Shown: positions 1 through 10,059 of the stretch, piece by piece
Layout: each line of letters starts with the position of its first letter
Numbering within the stretch: the first letter of the stretch is position 1
Assembly (NCBI GenBank): GCA_020283715.1
Contig: JAIQCW010000083.1
Span: forward strand, 1 to 22,817
Reading direction: 5' to 3'
Source: Cytauxzoon felis
Lineage: Eukaryota > Apicomplexa > Aconoidasida > Piroplasmida > Theileriidae
DNA length: 22,817 nt
Made by a program: the position numbers and the translations under genes
Notes under the pieces: generated by a model
Told to the model about the DNA's origin: nothing
The model's database searches: none
What the model saw: only the letters and a program-made list of their open reading frames with translations

Positions 1-102
1 CCTCCACGGCTAGTGGAAGATAAGGTTGTAACCTCAGGTGGAATGGCGAGTGGAACAGTGGTTGTAACCTCAGGTGGATTGGATTGGACCTCGAGTGGAA
101 TT
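1..102 (+). repeat. Interspersed modular repeat, cluster 1 (probably exonic, in frame)
   Basis: Contains CCACGGCTAGTGG (head H2 type), ACCTCAGGTGG twice and ACCTCGAGTGG once. It is clearly more GC-rich than the following gene. It reads through without a stop in the frame of the adjoining exon, the same frame used in METTL16 and RIO2. The cluster continues beyond the window. Confidence 0.75.
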
Positions 103-735
103 GTATATGATTGATTGTTATTTTCGATTTTTATTGATTAATATGATATATAGGAGATAGTGGCATTATTGAAGGGTGACAAGAATAAGATAAAGGATTT
201 GATAGCAGATTTATCAATATCGATCGCAGAGACGGTGGTACCGGAGAAGTATTGTTTTGTATCATATCCGACATCGGAAGTGGGTGATTGTATGAATGCT
301 CATGTATCGGATTCTGGTAGTGATGGTATAAAGAAGGCAGAATGGCCTTTGACTGATTCGAATGTGACACAGAAATCGATAGAGACATATACACATGATA
401 GTATAGATAATGATAATGTTGAGTCATTATTTAGTGATTGGAAGGATAATATTGAAGAGAGTGGTGATACAGTGAGTATATCAACTATAACATCTATAAT
501 AAGGAATAAACCAGAGGTTTTAAAATTAGCTTCTGATATTAAAGTACAGATTGTACTTACAATACCTGATTTGACTGCAGATGATATAAGAACATTTTCT
601 GTAATTTATAATTGTGAGATTATAAAAGATGTCAATGAAGTCAATGGTATTCAAGAATGTAAACTTATTGGTTCATTAGATGGATGTTTAGCTATCATCT
701 TACTTATGTTATCAAGATTACGACATAAACTTTAA
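1..735 (+). CDS. 3' part of an unrecognised protein; repeat-coded segment at its visible start
   Basis: This gene is cut by the left edge. The last exon is 154-735 (stop TAA), preceded by an intron 103-153 (GTATAT...ATATAG). The upstream stretch 1-102 is open in the frame that joins the last exon in phase 0, and consists wholly of the interspersed repeat (CCACGG...GTGG, ACCTCAGGTGG units read as VVTSGG and DWTSSG). About 227 residues are visible. After the repeat the protein is acidic and Ser/Asp-rich. It ends in a compact, more conserved-looking stretch with VLTIPDLTADDIR, CEIIKDVNEVNG and GSLDGCLAIILLMLSRL. That tail looks like a small alpha/beta domain; a KH-like fold is a weak guess. I do not recognise the family. 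The stop lies 91 bp from the convergent eS10 stop. Whether 1-102 is exon or intron is inferred from frame only. Confidence 0.6.
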
Positions 736-826
736 AAAAATAAACATGTATAAATGTAATATGACATTCAATAATTTGTAATTTTATTTTTTTTTCATCT
801 TGTATGCCAAGTTCTCTTTTACTTTC

Positions 827-1217
827 TTAAACTTCAATCTTCTCATCCTTTGCTGCTACTCTTGATGTTTGCTTCTTGGAAAAAGTAGCTGGGAATACAG
901 ATGGTGGTAAATGTAAATATGAACGTAAAAATTCTATACCCTGATCCGTAAGTGTAAAATATAAATGCTGCCAATTAAAGTTCTCTTCTACATAATTCTT
1001 TGATTTCAATGACTTCATAGTCATCAATACATGTAAATTCGGTACACTAATCTCAGGATGTGATGGAATATTAGGATCCTTCTGTACTACTAATACTCCT
1101 TCTACAAATTATAAATCAAAATTCAAATATAACAAACTAACCTCTTATAAGATATTCATATATAGCAACCTTATTCTCCTTTGGTATTAAACTATACTTA
1201 ACGCCAAGAGCAGACAT
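827..1217 (-). CDS. RPS10: Small ribosomal subunit protein eS10
   Basis: Cytosolic 40S ribosomal protein. It has two exons, complement(1142-1217) and complement(827-1101), separated by a 40-bp GT-AG intron (1102-1141), and gives 116 residues. The start ATG at 1217 gives MSALGVKYSLIPKENKVAIY, matching the conserved N-terminus of the family. It continues with YEYLIREGVLVVQKD, VPNLHVLMTMKSLKS, VEENFNWQHLYFTLTDQGI and FLRSYLHLPPSVFPATF, the hallmark S10/plectin domain that ends in LHLPP..VPAT. The tail is short and lysine-rich (KDEKIEV), so the protein is shorter than animal eS10 (about 165) but similar to other protists. It converges on the gene at 1-735. Family assignment is very secure; the symbol follows the usual eukaryotic name. 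Confidence 0.95.
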
Positions 1218-1341
1218 TGTATCAATACTTTTATTTAAAACAATTACAATTCAAGGCTATTCAGCTATTATTACAATGCATAATAATTACTAGAGTAAAT
1301 TTTATATATAAAATCTGATATAGGCTACAAATATCATAAAT

Positions 1342-1724
1342 TTATACTTTTAATGTCATGGGGTACATGTGATCTAGTACCAGAGCTACAACATCAATGT
1401 CAACAATCGACTCTAGAATTATTCTCTACAATAAAATCACACATTACTCACTTTTAATATTGTAGAGCATTTTAATAATATGTTGTAATATAAATGATTT
1501 AAATTATAGCACAAATCCTTACTCCAAGTTCGAGTCCTATATTCTCAGCCAATACACGTATTTTATGGCATTAGCAATAGTTTCAATCGTATAAAACATT
1601 CATAAACTATTGAATTTTATATATTTAATAATCATGTACCATATTTAATTCCTTTGGATCAAATTCAATTCCTACCATGTGTTGCTAACTCTTCAAGTGC
1701 AACGTTACTCGAGATACTGACCAT
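1342..1724 (-). other. Possible small multi-exon gene, splicing unresolved
   Basis: On the minus strand an ATG at 1724 opens a frame (VSISSNVALEELATH). Further down, in shifting frames, there are clean coding-like stretches: GIEFDPKELNMV, LAENIGLELG, and after a good acceptor near 1443, RIILESIVDIDVVALVLDHM ending in TAA at 1342. The last two join in phase 0 over a GTAAGG...TGTAG intron. I could not find a consistent set of introns joining the first parts. The pattern (short helices, a D.DDV-like end) loosely recalls a small histone-fold protein such as a TAF9-type factor, but that is only an impression. Confidence 0.3.
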
Positions 1725-1769
1725 AAATTATACAATTTATCATAGGATAGTAAAGTTAAGGTTAGGATA

Positions 1770-4071
1770 ATGACAAAAAGGAAGAGGAGATATATCAGTA
1801 ATGGGAAAGGAGGTTACTGTAATACGTGGGATGAACAACAACTCGATTCTAATGTTCTATCGGGTATTGATGATTTGAGTATTGTTCACTACAAGAATAT
1901 GCATCCACGTTCTAAACATAACTCTAGAGATGATTTTCTATTACTTTCAAAATCATTTCCCGTATTAAAGAAGCATATGATCTTAAATTTGAAATGGGTA
2001 CCCAGCATGCCTAAATATCGCATGTATCATTTTGATTTTACTCATCCAGACGCTGTATATCATTTATCAAAGGCTATATTAAAGAATACTTACAATTTAG
2101 AATTTTATCTACCATGTGGTTGTCTAGGATCAGATGGATGTAACAATACTAGTAAATCTTCCCAAATACATAATGTAACACCCGTATCTGATCTACAGGA
2201 AGCGGAGGGAGAAATAAACAAAAAAGTCACTCCACTCGAGGTCTATCCTGCCGTCAGCTCTTCTAATTACCTATCTCTAAAGAGTAGTGCCACTCCCGGA
2301 GATCGTGGCGGAAGTGAGGATGTAACCTCAAGTGGACTACCCGTAGCTGATCTCAGGGAAGCGGAGGGGGAGGTAAAAGGAAAAGCTGTCTGCATGACGA
2401 AGGATGATAGTGATTGGACCTCAAGTAGAGAAGCTGACGACAAGAATGTAATCTCAGGTGGGCCTGAGAATAACTGTCAAAATATTGACTTCCGTCGTTA
2501 TTTGGCTCCATGTGTTCCAAGTAGGGTGAATTATATTCATTATATTTCGGATTTATTAAAGTTTAGTAATAATATACCAGATGGTGTTATAAATTTTGAT
2601 AATGATGTCATATTAAGAGGTGATAATGTTGTTGTAATGGATATTGGTACTGGTGCTAATTGTATTTATCCACTTTTAGGTACTACAGAATATCAATGGA
2701 ATTTTATAGGTTTGTTTTAATATTGTGTCTTAATTATTTCTTCCTTTAGGTGTTGATATTGATGAAGAGGCATTATTATTAGCTGAAAGGAATATAAATT
2801 TGAATAAATTATCGGGTAAAATACAATTAAGAAGACAATTAAATCCAATGTCAATGTTTAATAACGTCTTGTACTCTTATGAATTTATATGTCTTACAAT
2901 GTGTAATCCACCATTTCATCATTCTATAAATGATACGAATATAAATCCTAGGACAACATCTACTGGTAAAGAAAATGAACTTATTTTTACAAAACCTAAT
3001 TCTACAAGTATTACCCTACGTAGTTCATTTATAGATACAACAAATTATATAAAAAATTCATTTATTAATGGTGAAATTAATTATACATTCAGTAATGATT
3101 TAACATTACATGGTGAATCATCTTTTATTGAAATTATGTTCCTAGAGAGTAAATTTTATGCAGCAAATGTATTGTGGTTTACAACACTCGTAGCTAAACT
3201 ATCCGATTTTAAAAGGATCAAAAATATAATCCATACAGAAATGCGCAAATACCATCATGATAATAATATACAAACAATCTATCTTGATCAATGGATCAAT
3301 CATATGAAGTTATCTAATATTCGATATCAATCAATCAATATAGGTCGTCCTCCACCCGAGGTTCAATCCACCTCTCTTGGTCCTGCCGTCAGCTCTCCAC
3401 CTGAGGTCTTCCCACTCGCCGTGGAGGCCTCTTCCAATTACCTATCTCTAAAGAGTAGAGCCACTCCCGGAGATCGTGGCGGTGGAGAAGATAGTGATGG
3501 ATCATCCATCATGGGAATGATGGAAGATGGTGCTAAGGATCTGTTAGATGTAACCTCAGGTAGAATGAAGAGTAGTACTAAACCTCAAGTGGAACCCGTA
3601 GCTGATCTCAGGGAAGCGGAGGGGAAAGTAAATAGAAGAGCTGTCTGCAAGACGACCTCAGGTGGAACGCCTAGTGGAAGAGTAGGAATGCTAGATGATA
3701 TTGATTGGACCTCAAATGGACTACCCGTAGCTGATCTCAGGGAAGCGGAGGGACAACTAAATAGAGAAGCTGTCTGCAAGACGACCTCAGGTGGAGAAGG
3801 CCACCACGGCGAGTGGAAAGACAAGGTTGTAATCTCAAGTGGAGCGCCTAGTAGAAGACAAGATGAAGAATGTGATTTAGATATTGATATGTCTATTTCA
3901 TCTGATATTATATCATGTCATGTATCGGATATGCATCCGTGTGAGATTAGAACTTTTACATTGAATCAATCTCGGCAGGCTAGATGGGTCATTGCATGGA
4001 CATATTATAATGCTAAACAGAGGTTTAGGATAATTGAAAAATTACAAGCTACAGATTATAATTTATTTTAA
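1770..4071 (+). CDS. METTL16: METTL16-type RNA N6-adenosine methyltransferase with two in-frame repeat insertions
   Basis: SAM-dependent m6A methyltransferase of the METTL16/Methyltransf_10 family; human METTL16 modifies U6 snRNA and MAT2A hairpins. Exons 1770-2709 and 2750-4071, intron 2710-2749 (40 bp), 753 residues against about 560 in human. Family landmarks in order: MHPRSKH...DDFLLLSKSFP at the N-terminus, RVNYIHYISDLL, SAM-binding MDIGTGANCIYPLLG (about residue 290), GVDIDEEALLLAERN across the intron, catalytic CNPPFHH (NPPF at about 366-369), ESSFIEIMFLESKF and the C-terminal RQARWVIAWTYY. Two repeat-coded inserts interrupt the enzyme: residues about 137-232, between LEFYLP and the RVNYIH block, and about 514-682, just before the RWVIAW block. 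Both keep frame and avoid conserved blocks, so they probably sit in loops. The next gene starts only 57 bp downstream. Confidence 0.92.
2180..2465 (+). repeat. Modular repeat, cluster 2 (exonic, forward, in METTL16 exon 1)
   Basis: Order of parts: body B-like (CCCGTATCTGATCTACAGG), linker CCACTCGAGGT, head H1 (CCTGCCGTCAGCTC), body A with hairpin CTCTAAAGAG (2275-2284) and CCACTCCCGGAGATCGTGG, linker, then a second body B (from 2341, GTAGCTGATCTCAGGGAAGC) with an H3-type end (GCTGTCTGCATGAC). Translated in the METTL16 frame it gives [18 protein letters not shown] and PVADLREAEGEVKG. Confidence 0.9.
3351..3855 (+). repeat. Modular repeat, cluster 3 (exonic, forward, in METTL16 exon 2)
   Basis: Longest exonic copy, about 500 bp, open throughout. 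Linkers CCACCCGAGGT and CCACCTGAGGT, heads H1 and H2 (CTCGCCGTGGAGGCC), one body A (hairpin 3446-3455), then two body B units (from about 3596 and 3725), each ending in head H3 (GCTGTCTGCAAGACGACC), and a final CCACCACGGCGAGTGG. It encodes ATPGDRGG once and PVADLREAEG twice in the host frame. Confidence 0.92.
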
Positions 4072-4128
4072 TTTAATAATTTACATCCTTTATATAATTT
4101 CATGTATAAAATTTAAAATCTTTGGTAA

Positions 4129-5293
4129 ATGAAGAAGAAGGAGAGATTGAAATCGGATGATGGATCAATTGATGAAGTTAAAGTATCTAATAAACTACAA
4201 GATTTGATAAATAATTGTATAAAGTCTAAAAAAAATAAAGTTAAATCAAACGTTGATGAATTGACGTTTAAAGATGTAGATGCATCCCTTGACTCTAGTC
4301 CTAGGGATGTGAAGCAGGAATCATCTATAGATGAAGACAATGATTTAACATCTAATTACCATGATAAGCCTCTAGGTATGTTTATTTTTCAATGTGTTGA
4401 TGTTTCATATTCCTATTGGTAGATAATTCGAGGGTTATTTTCATAGGAAATTTGCCTCTATCTATAGAATCTAAATCAGATTTAATAAAGGCTCTAAATA
4501 TAGATCATAAGATAATAAAATCGGTAAGGATTGAAATTAGTTACTAGTCATCACATTTTAGGTCCACTTTAGATCTCTACCTATCGATCCGAAATTCGCA
4601 TACAATAAAAAAGTTGGTGTAATAAAGAGGAGATTTACTGATGTAAAGAATAGTAAAAATGCGTATGTAACATTGACTGATGAAAAGTATATCGATGTAC
4701 TCTTGAATAAAAATGTAATTTTAAACGTCCATTAATAAAAATGTCTATAGACTTGTGAAGTTGACGGTCATCATTTATTTATAAATGACACTTCACCTAC
4801 TTCATTTAGTGTTTGTGTATTCTTCATTTAAATATAAACATCCTTTAGAAATTTAGTAGAAAGAAGACGGTATTTGTCGGTAGATTACCACCATCAACAA
4901 ATGAAGATGAGCTTTTTAATTTATTTTCAAACGTCAGTACTGTAAAAGGTTCATTTAAGATTGTAGAATTGAAATATAAATTCTATAGGAGTTAGAATTA
5001 TTAGAGATCCTGTAACATTAAAATCAAAGGTAGAGTATTGAATGGTGTATAAATATTATTAATTAGGGTTTTGGTTTTGTAGCATTCGATACACGTATAG
5101 CTGTTCCAGAAGCTATTAATATGTTCAATAATGTAGAATATAAGGTATTGAATATTGAAGATTGATAATAATATTCTAGGGTTATACATTAAATGTCATG
5201 AAATCATTAGAAGAGTCTAGAGCTAAAGAAATTAAATTAAAATCAAGTAGAGGTGTTAAAAAGTCTAATAGATTTAAAAAATCGCGTAAATAA
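4129..5293 (+). CDS. RBM34: Nop12/RBM34-type nucleolar protein with two RRMs
   Basis: Predicted nucleolar RNA-binding protein of the yeast Nop12/human RBM34 family, involved in pre-60S rRNA maturation. Eight exons: 4129-4375, 4423-4523, 4562-4726, 4751-4816, 4849-4948, 4989-5029, 5067-5144, 5180-5293; introns are 24-47 bp, all GT-AG, and give 303 residues. The N-terminus (1-82) is Lys/Asp/Ser-rich. RRM1 (about 84-175) has RNP2 [10 protein letters not shown] and a degenerate RNP1 NAYVTL. The linker carries GHHLFIND, the usual block before RRM2 in this family. RRM2 (about 197-275) has RNP2 [10 protein letters not shown] and RNP1 KGFGFVAF, preceded by VRIIRDPVT. The C-terminus is basic ([11 protein letters not shown]), as expected for nucleolar targeting. 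No repeat lies in this gene, and it follows METTL16 closely on the same strand. Confidence 0.9.
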
Positions 5294-6485
5294 TTTTAAA
5301 TATTATACTAAATTTCTACTCTATAAATATGTAATCTAAATTAAATAATATGTGTATACATCTTTATATAATATAAAATATAATTAATTTAAAGTATAAA
5401 TAATATATTAAATGATAATATTATACATGTTTAAATTTATATTTAGAAACTGGTACTACTAGTATATTAGAGATTATATAGTATAACATATATAAATACT
5501 ATATTATAGTGCTATATAAATATATGAATTATAAAAATATAAAAGATTATATATTATATATATAATATATATAGTTAATTAGATTGTAAATGATATAAAA
5601 TATGTTTTTATCAACTGATTATTAATTTGTCTTTTATATCCTTCAAGTTCTATTGTGGGAATTATTTTCTGGTGTATACATTAAATATTATCAAATTAGA
5701 AGATTATTATATGATTATAGTTGATATAATTATAATAAATGATAGAGGTATATTGAAATATATATGTATTATGTTGTATATGTCTTTATATATTCTATAG
5801 AGGAAACGCCTATTTTAAAGTCACTAATTGTGGGAACATCTAAAACTCATCGAAAATCAATAATTTAAGAGATTTATTATGATTATATAGGAAAATGTAT
5901 CATTTTAATTTAAATTCCCTGTTGTGATAGAGTATAGTAATTGAAATAATACTTCAAATTGGTACCTCTATATATAGGGTAGTCATGTGCTATATGTCAG
6001 TAGATGATGATTGATGAAGAGATATTATACCCATAGCATTCTAACGATTATTATATGTTAATTTACATTACAACAGCATCCTAATCGTATTATGCATGCG
6101 ATAAAATTCGTAGAGTATATTACGATTGTAAATTATAGTGTGGCACTTTAAAATAAAACCTTTCAAGAGGAGTACCAGTATAATGTTCACATTAGTTTAT
6201 GAGACTGTATGTAAATCATAGACATTAGAAAACTGGCCTTGGTCTTTGTCCAGAGTCGATTGTAGAATAGAAGATGTGGATTTAATTAAAATAAAATTAA
6301 TGAGCAATCCATCAATTTTATTTAATGATTACAAGTTTATAATGATATTTATACATCAATTTAAATTGATATACTCGTAAATAACCTTCAATTTCTGATT
6401 AAGCATCAACTGCATTATCAAAGGTGTAATATTGGGCCAACAAATATGGAATTTGAGATAATTTCAATACTTTTCTAATTTAAAG
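5294..6485 (+). other. AT-rich intergenic spacer without a recognised gene
   Basis: About 1.2 kb between the RBM34-like stop and the next start. It consists of A/T runs and TATATA tracts (for example around 5540-5575). I see no ORF of coding quality, no tRNA cloverleaf and no copy of the interspersed repeat. It probably holds the 3' end of one gene and the promoter of the secreted-protein gene. A small non-coding RNA cannot be excluded by eye. Confidence 0.6.
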
Positions 6486-7407
6486 ATGTTAAATATATAT
6501 ATACATATTTGTCTAGTGTTGATGGTAGCCCCGTCAGTGCTATGTGTAGCTGATGTCCATGAACAGGAATCACATGTTTCTGGTCCTAATGAAAGTCTAC
6601 CGTTACATGATGAAATAGTTAGTAATATCGGAAGCAATTTAAATGATTATACACATAAATGTATGTTTGTTGATATGTGTAAAGGATTTCATCATCAATA
6701 CAGCAAAAGAGTCGCACGACACTATGAAAAACAACATCGCAGAGGTTGATCCAGGTATTATACACACATCAATTCATAAAATAATATTTTAGTTGATGAA
6801 TTAACAAATATAACAAAGAGTTTGTCCGCAAATTATGACGATAACTTCATTACAATCTGTTTTTAGACATTACAAATCAAATGAACAATGATCCATTCTT
6901 CAAATTACCTCAGTTGGATAGGAAAATACGAGAACTAGCGTTGTTACATCCAAGTATTTTATACCACTCGATTTAACCTCACTTTTCAGCAATCATGGAG
7001 AAGATCGGCGTTTATGTCATTCCAATTAAAGAAGGTACCGGTGATACTGCACTGAAGGCGTGAGCTTTATACACTATCTACTTATTTTTTACCATAGAGA
7101 TGGTAATAGTGACTCGAATGACGCTAGTAGTGAGGAAAACGACACGGGTATGTTGAATTTGAGCCTAGTTAATCAATTTAACAGAAGATATAAAGAAATC
7201 GGATATAAATGATATATTACAAAAGACTGGTATTTTTATTGTATTTTTGCCCCTTAAATTCATTTAGAAATGACAAAGGCAATGAGTCCGGAGGATAAGT
7301 TACAGTACATTCCCCAGCTGAAGGAGACGATTATTTATGAAATATTAAAGAGTAAAGATGAATTGAATAAATTATGGCAAGAGGTATCGAATAAAAATGA
7401 ATTTTAA
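6486..7407 (+). CDS. Secreted or vesicle-targeted protein of unknown function
   Basis: Seven exons: 6486-6744, 6793-6819, 6867-6953, 6990-7059, 7098-7147, 7185-7229, 7268-7407; introns are 36-48 bp and every junction keeps phase. The product is 225 residues. The first 22 or so residues form a classical signal peptide ([20 protein letters not shown] followed by VADVH), so entry into the secretory pathway is likely. The rest is hydrophilic and largely helical: a His/Lys/Arg-rich segment near residues 65-87, a motif [20 protein letters not shown], an acidic linker ([17 protein letters not shown]), and a C-terminal helical domain ([20 protein letters not shown]). No transmembrane segment or GPI signal is visible after the signal peptide. 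I do not recognise the family. Exon 2 (27 bp) is short, and its borders rest on frame and GT-AG alone. Confidence 0.75.
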
Positions 7408-7506
7408 GAAATATTAAAATTTCAAATTTCACTGTATAATAACATAATGTGTAGAATAGTCTTTGTGTGGTTATATTAGATATGTCTAGGGGTGTAGATT
7501 GTGATC

Positions 7507-9087
7507 ATGTATAGTTGCAGAGGTGTATATAGAGGACTGTCTACCTTTTCTCATTGCTGTTGTGCTTTAAGATGTGCTTCTATATATCTCTCGCCTTCAT
7601 TGAGGTACATCTCCAACATTACTACTACATTTGACATTCATGAGCGCTTCAAAAATGTAGAGAGGTCCACATCACTTGATTCTACTGATCATACTGTTGA
7701 ATCAGCTCCATACTTTGACCGCGGATCAGAGATTGAGGATAATGAGAAAAGGGCGGATGTCAAGTCCAGTGAGGATAAGGTTGACCTCGAACTTTTGAAG
7801 AAATATTCATCAGATAGTCTTGAAGATGCGCTAATGCACTTTATACCGAATCATATTAAGCTGAATTCTACAGGTATTTGACATCTAATAATTCTTTACT
7901 CTTATAGATGAGCATAGAGATGAGGATTACATGACGCCAGGCTTATCATTCTTCTTGGAGAACAAGGATGCATTGATTAATAACATTAAGGAGATTTATG
8001 AAAGGAAACAGATGCCATTGAATGAAAATTTATCGGAGATGCTAAACGAAGATGTGATTGAAGAATCTTATGGATCATATTCAAATGAGTACATTGTACA
8101 GAGGAGCAAAGATCATCTTTGGGATTACGATACTACAGGCATATCTAGACCAAAGTATTTTAAATATTCAAGTTCCTCATATATTTTACAGGAAAATGAT
8201 CGAATTAACCCACGGAGTTATGCCTACCATACAACAAGTTATCGATATACTAGAACAGGTATCTCTCACATTCATCATCTCTTCCACTCGAGACCGTCCT
8301 GCCGTCGGCTCTCCACTTGAGGTTACCTCTACCGTTCCACTCGCCGTGGTGGCCTCCTCCAATTACCTATCTCTAAAGAGTAAAGTCACTCCCAGAGATC
8401 GTGGCAAAAGTATAGGTGTAGTAGATTGGACCTCAGGTGGACTACCCGTAGCTGATCTCAGGGAAGCGAAGGGGGAAGTAAATAGAGAAGGCGCCACGCC
8501 TAGTGGTAAGACCTCGGGTTGAAGTGCAAAGAGGATGATATATACTCGTTAGACAACGACTAGTTCATTATATTCCCTCATTAATATTATTATAGGAATG
8601 TCTGACTGATATAAAGTCATTGGATTTGGAGGACTGTGGGCAAAGGGATAAGGGTTTATATGTGATCGTTGCCACAGGTTCTACTCGTTCTCATTGTCGG
8701 TATGTCAAATTATTCCTTTAATTATTCTCTTAGACGTGTTGGTCGTATGCTTTATCGTATCATTGTTGATTTATCTATACCATTTGTATCTAAGGTGTCA
8801 TATTGTTGTCATTCCCGTCAAGATGAATGGATTATCGCACATTTAGGCCCATTATGTGTTCATTTAATGATCAAAGAGGTCCGAAGTAAATACAGGTAAG
8901 CTCGAGACACTTTATTTACGACACCCTTAGCCTACATGATATTTGGCTCGAGACAAAGACTAGGATTGAAGACACTACTGAATGTGGAGGTTATATGGCA
9001 ATTGAAGAGGAAGATAGTACCCACAAATATCCTCAAGACTCTACACATAACAATGAGGACGTCAACCGTCTCCAACTCAATGGATAA
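7507..9087 (+). CDS. Ribosome silencing factor RsfS/Iojap family, probably organellar
   Basis: RsfS/Iojap (MALSU1 in mitochondria) binds uL14 of the large organellar subunit and blocks premature subunit joining. Exons 7507-7873, 7908-8154, 8192-8258, 8596-8699, 8734-8895, 8931-9087, 367 residues. The conserved domain lies at about 213-322: PTIQQVIDILEQ, DIKSLDLEDCG, GLYVIVATGSTRSHCRRVGR, then HLGPLCVHLMIKEVRSKY and SLHDIWLE, the usual W.. .D.G..VVH....R..Y.L..LW ending. The N-terminus (MYSCRGVYRGLS...LRCASIYLS) lacks acidic residues and fits a mitochondrial or apicoplast leader; about 200 residues of acidic linker follow. The 337-bp fourth-exon-preceding intron (8259-8595) carries a repeat cluster, while its other introns are 34-37 bp. 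GTG and ATC precede the chosen ATG, with a stop just upstream. The last exon's C-terminal tail is the least certain part. Confidence 0.85.
8259..8595 (+). repeat. Repeat-bearing intron of the RsfS gene (repeat cluster 4, forward)
   Basis: The intron has donor GTATCT and acceptor TTATAG. The repeat fills about 8276-8522: linker CCACTCGAGAC, heads H1 and H2, body A (hairpin 8371-8380, CCACTCCCAGAGATCGTGG variant), linker ACCTCAGGTGG, body B (from 8448), and an end CCACGCCTAGTGG. The repeat is open and in frame with the upstream exon up to a TGA at 8519-8521, so partial exonisation using the GTAAAT donor inside body B is conceivable. The RsfS alignment, however, runs straight across the splice. 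Confidence 0.85.
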
Positions 9088-9433
9088 ATTTAGTGTTAGC
9101 AAATTAATGTTTTTTTTAAAATCAGAATTAATCTTTACCTTTATCTGATGCTTTAGTCTTGGATGTCGAATTTAGTGCCGTTGCGTGAGTAAAGTATACA
9201 TAATGTGTGACCTTCATGCCTATAGAAGATTTATATGGAAACTTGAGAGATTCTTGAACCTATAAATGTAGAAAATAGAGCACAAGATAAAACAGTCAAA
9301 TAATCTCGAAGAGGTATACCCAGAGGCATTCTATGAAACTACTAAAGTGAAAGAGGGAGAGGTAGAGAGGCAGTGGTGTAGTAGATGGAGCAAACTCTAC
9401 TCAATGACATCATAAAATATATAAAATCAAAAT
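9088..9433. other. Spacer between convergent RsfS and eS7 genes
   Basis: About 350 bp. It contains a plausible intron (GTGAGT...CTATAG, 9185-9225) and short open stretches on the plus strand, for example EVYPEAFYETTKVKEGEVER ending at about 9414. It may therefore hold extra 3' exons of the RsfS gene or remnants of another gene. I could not join them to RsfS in frame, so I make no call. Confidence 0.4.
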
Positions 9434-10059
9434 TTAATTGTGGCTTTTAAAAGTGAATACAGCTTCCTTGTTGGTTAATTTCTTATAAACTGCAGAGAAA
9501 GTCTCTAATTTATCTTCCAGATTGTCATTCTGCTTGTCCTTTGGGTCTAAAAAGACTTTTAAGACACGTGAACCATCTTGTTTGATACGAGTTCTAAAAA
9601 AATTTATAATATAATAACAAATATATATAGAAAAACGTACATTTTGCCAACAATTTCAGTAGGAGCTGCGATATCCTCAAGAATAGCCTCCTGAACACTA
9701 GTAAGGGTACGACTCCTTGGTCTCCTCCTAAAAGCACTAGTCTTCATACGCTTAGCCATTATATTACGTTGGGCTATAATAACTACATGCTTCTTAGTCT
9801 TCTTTTCAAGCTCAATAATAAGCCTTCCATGAATACGTCTCACATGATTTTGATATGTTCTATGCGGGATAAATATTACAAGAGCACTCTTCTTCAATGC
9901 ACTTATTTCAACCTCCCTACAAGACGATATTACAATCTTTTTTACATCACCCTTTAAATCTGCATTACCGGATGACTCAATGTAAAGCAAATACTTAGCA
10001 ACCTCCTTTTCCAAGGCTGTTGGCTCTTTACCTGATACTATCTTATCCTCAGTCTTCAT
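9434..10059 (-). CDS. RPS7: Small ribosomal subunit protein eS7
   Basis: Cytosolic 40S ribosomal protein. It has two exons, complement(9641-10059) and complement(9434-9593), with a 47-bp intron (9594-9640), and gives 192 residues, the usual family length. Diagnostic stretches are [57 protein letters not shown] and PTEIVGK, continued after the intron by [19 protein letters not shown] and [20 protein letters not shown], the conserved C-terminus. It is convergent with the RsfS gene and divergent from the F-BAR-like gene. Certain at family level. Confidence 0.96.

Noticed and set aside
1529..1560. AAGTTCGAGTCCT resembles a tRNA T-loop
   Set aside because: The flanking bases do not pair into a 5-bp T stem, and no D arm, anticodon arm or acceptor stem could be placed.
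3585..3824. Antisense open frame of 79 codons as a gene
   Set aside because: It lies entirely within repeat units of METTL16 exon 2 and exists only because the repeat is stop-poor; similar shadows occur in other copies.
5810..5835. CGCCTATTTTAAAG as the conserved loop of U5 snRNA
   Set aside because: It differs from the invariant GCCUUUUAC loop, and no flanking stem or Sm site in the right place was found.
7148..7267. Whether the small exons at 7098-7229 are real or a frame artefact
   Set aside because: Doubt rejected: each intron has GTA..AG borders, normal length, and joins in phase, so the exons were kept.
8891..8930. Skipping only GTAA at 8896-8899 would give a readable RsfS end (RLETLYL)
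   Set aside because: A 4-bp intron is not credible. The 35-bp GTAAGC...CTTAG intron gives KYSLHDIWLE, a better match to the family ending.
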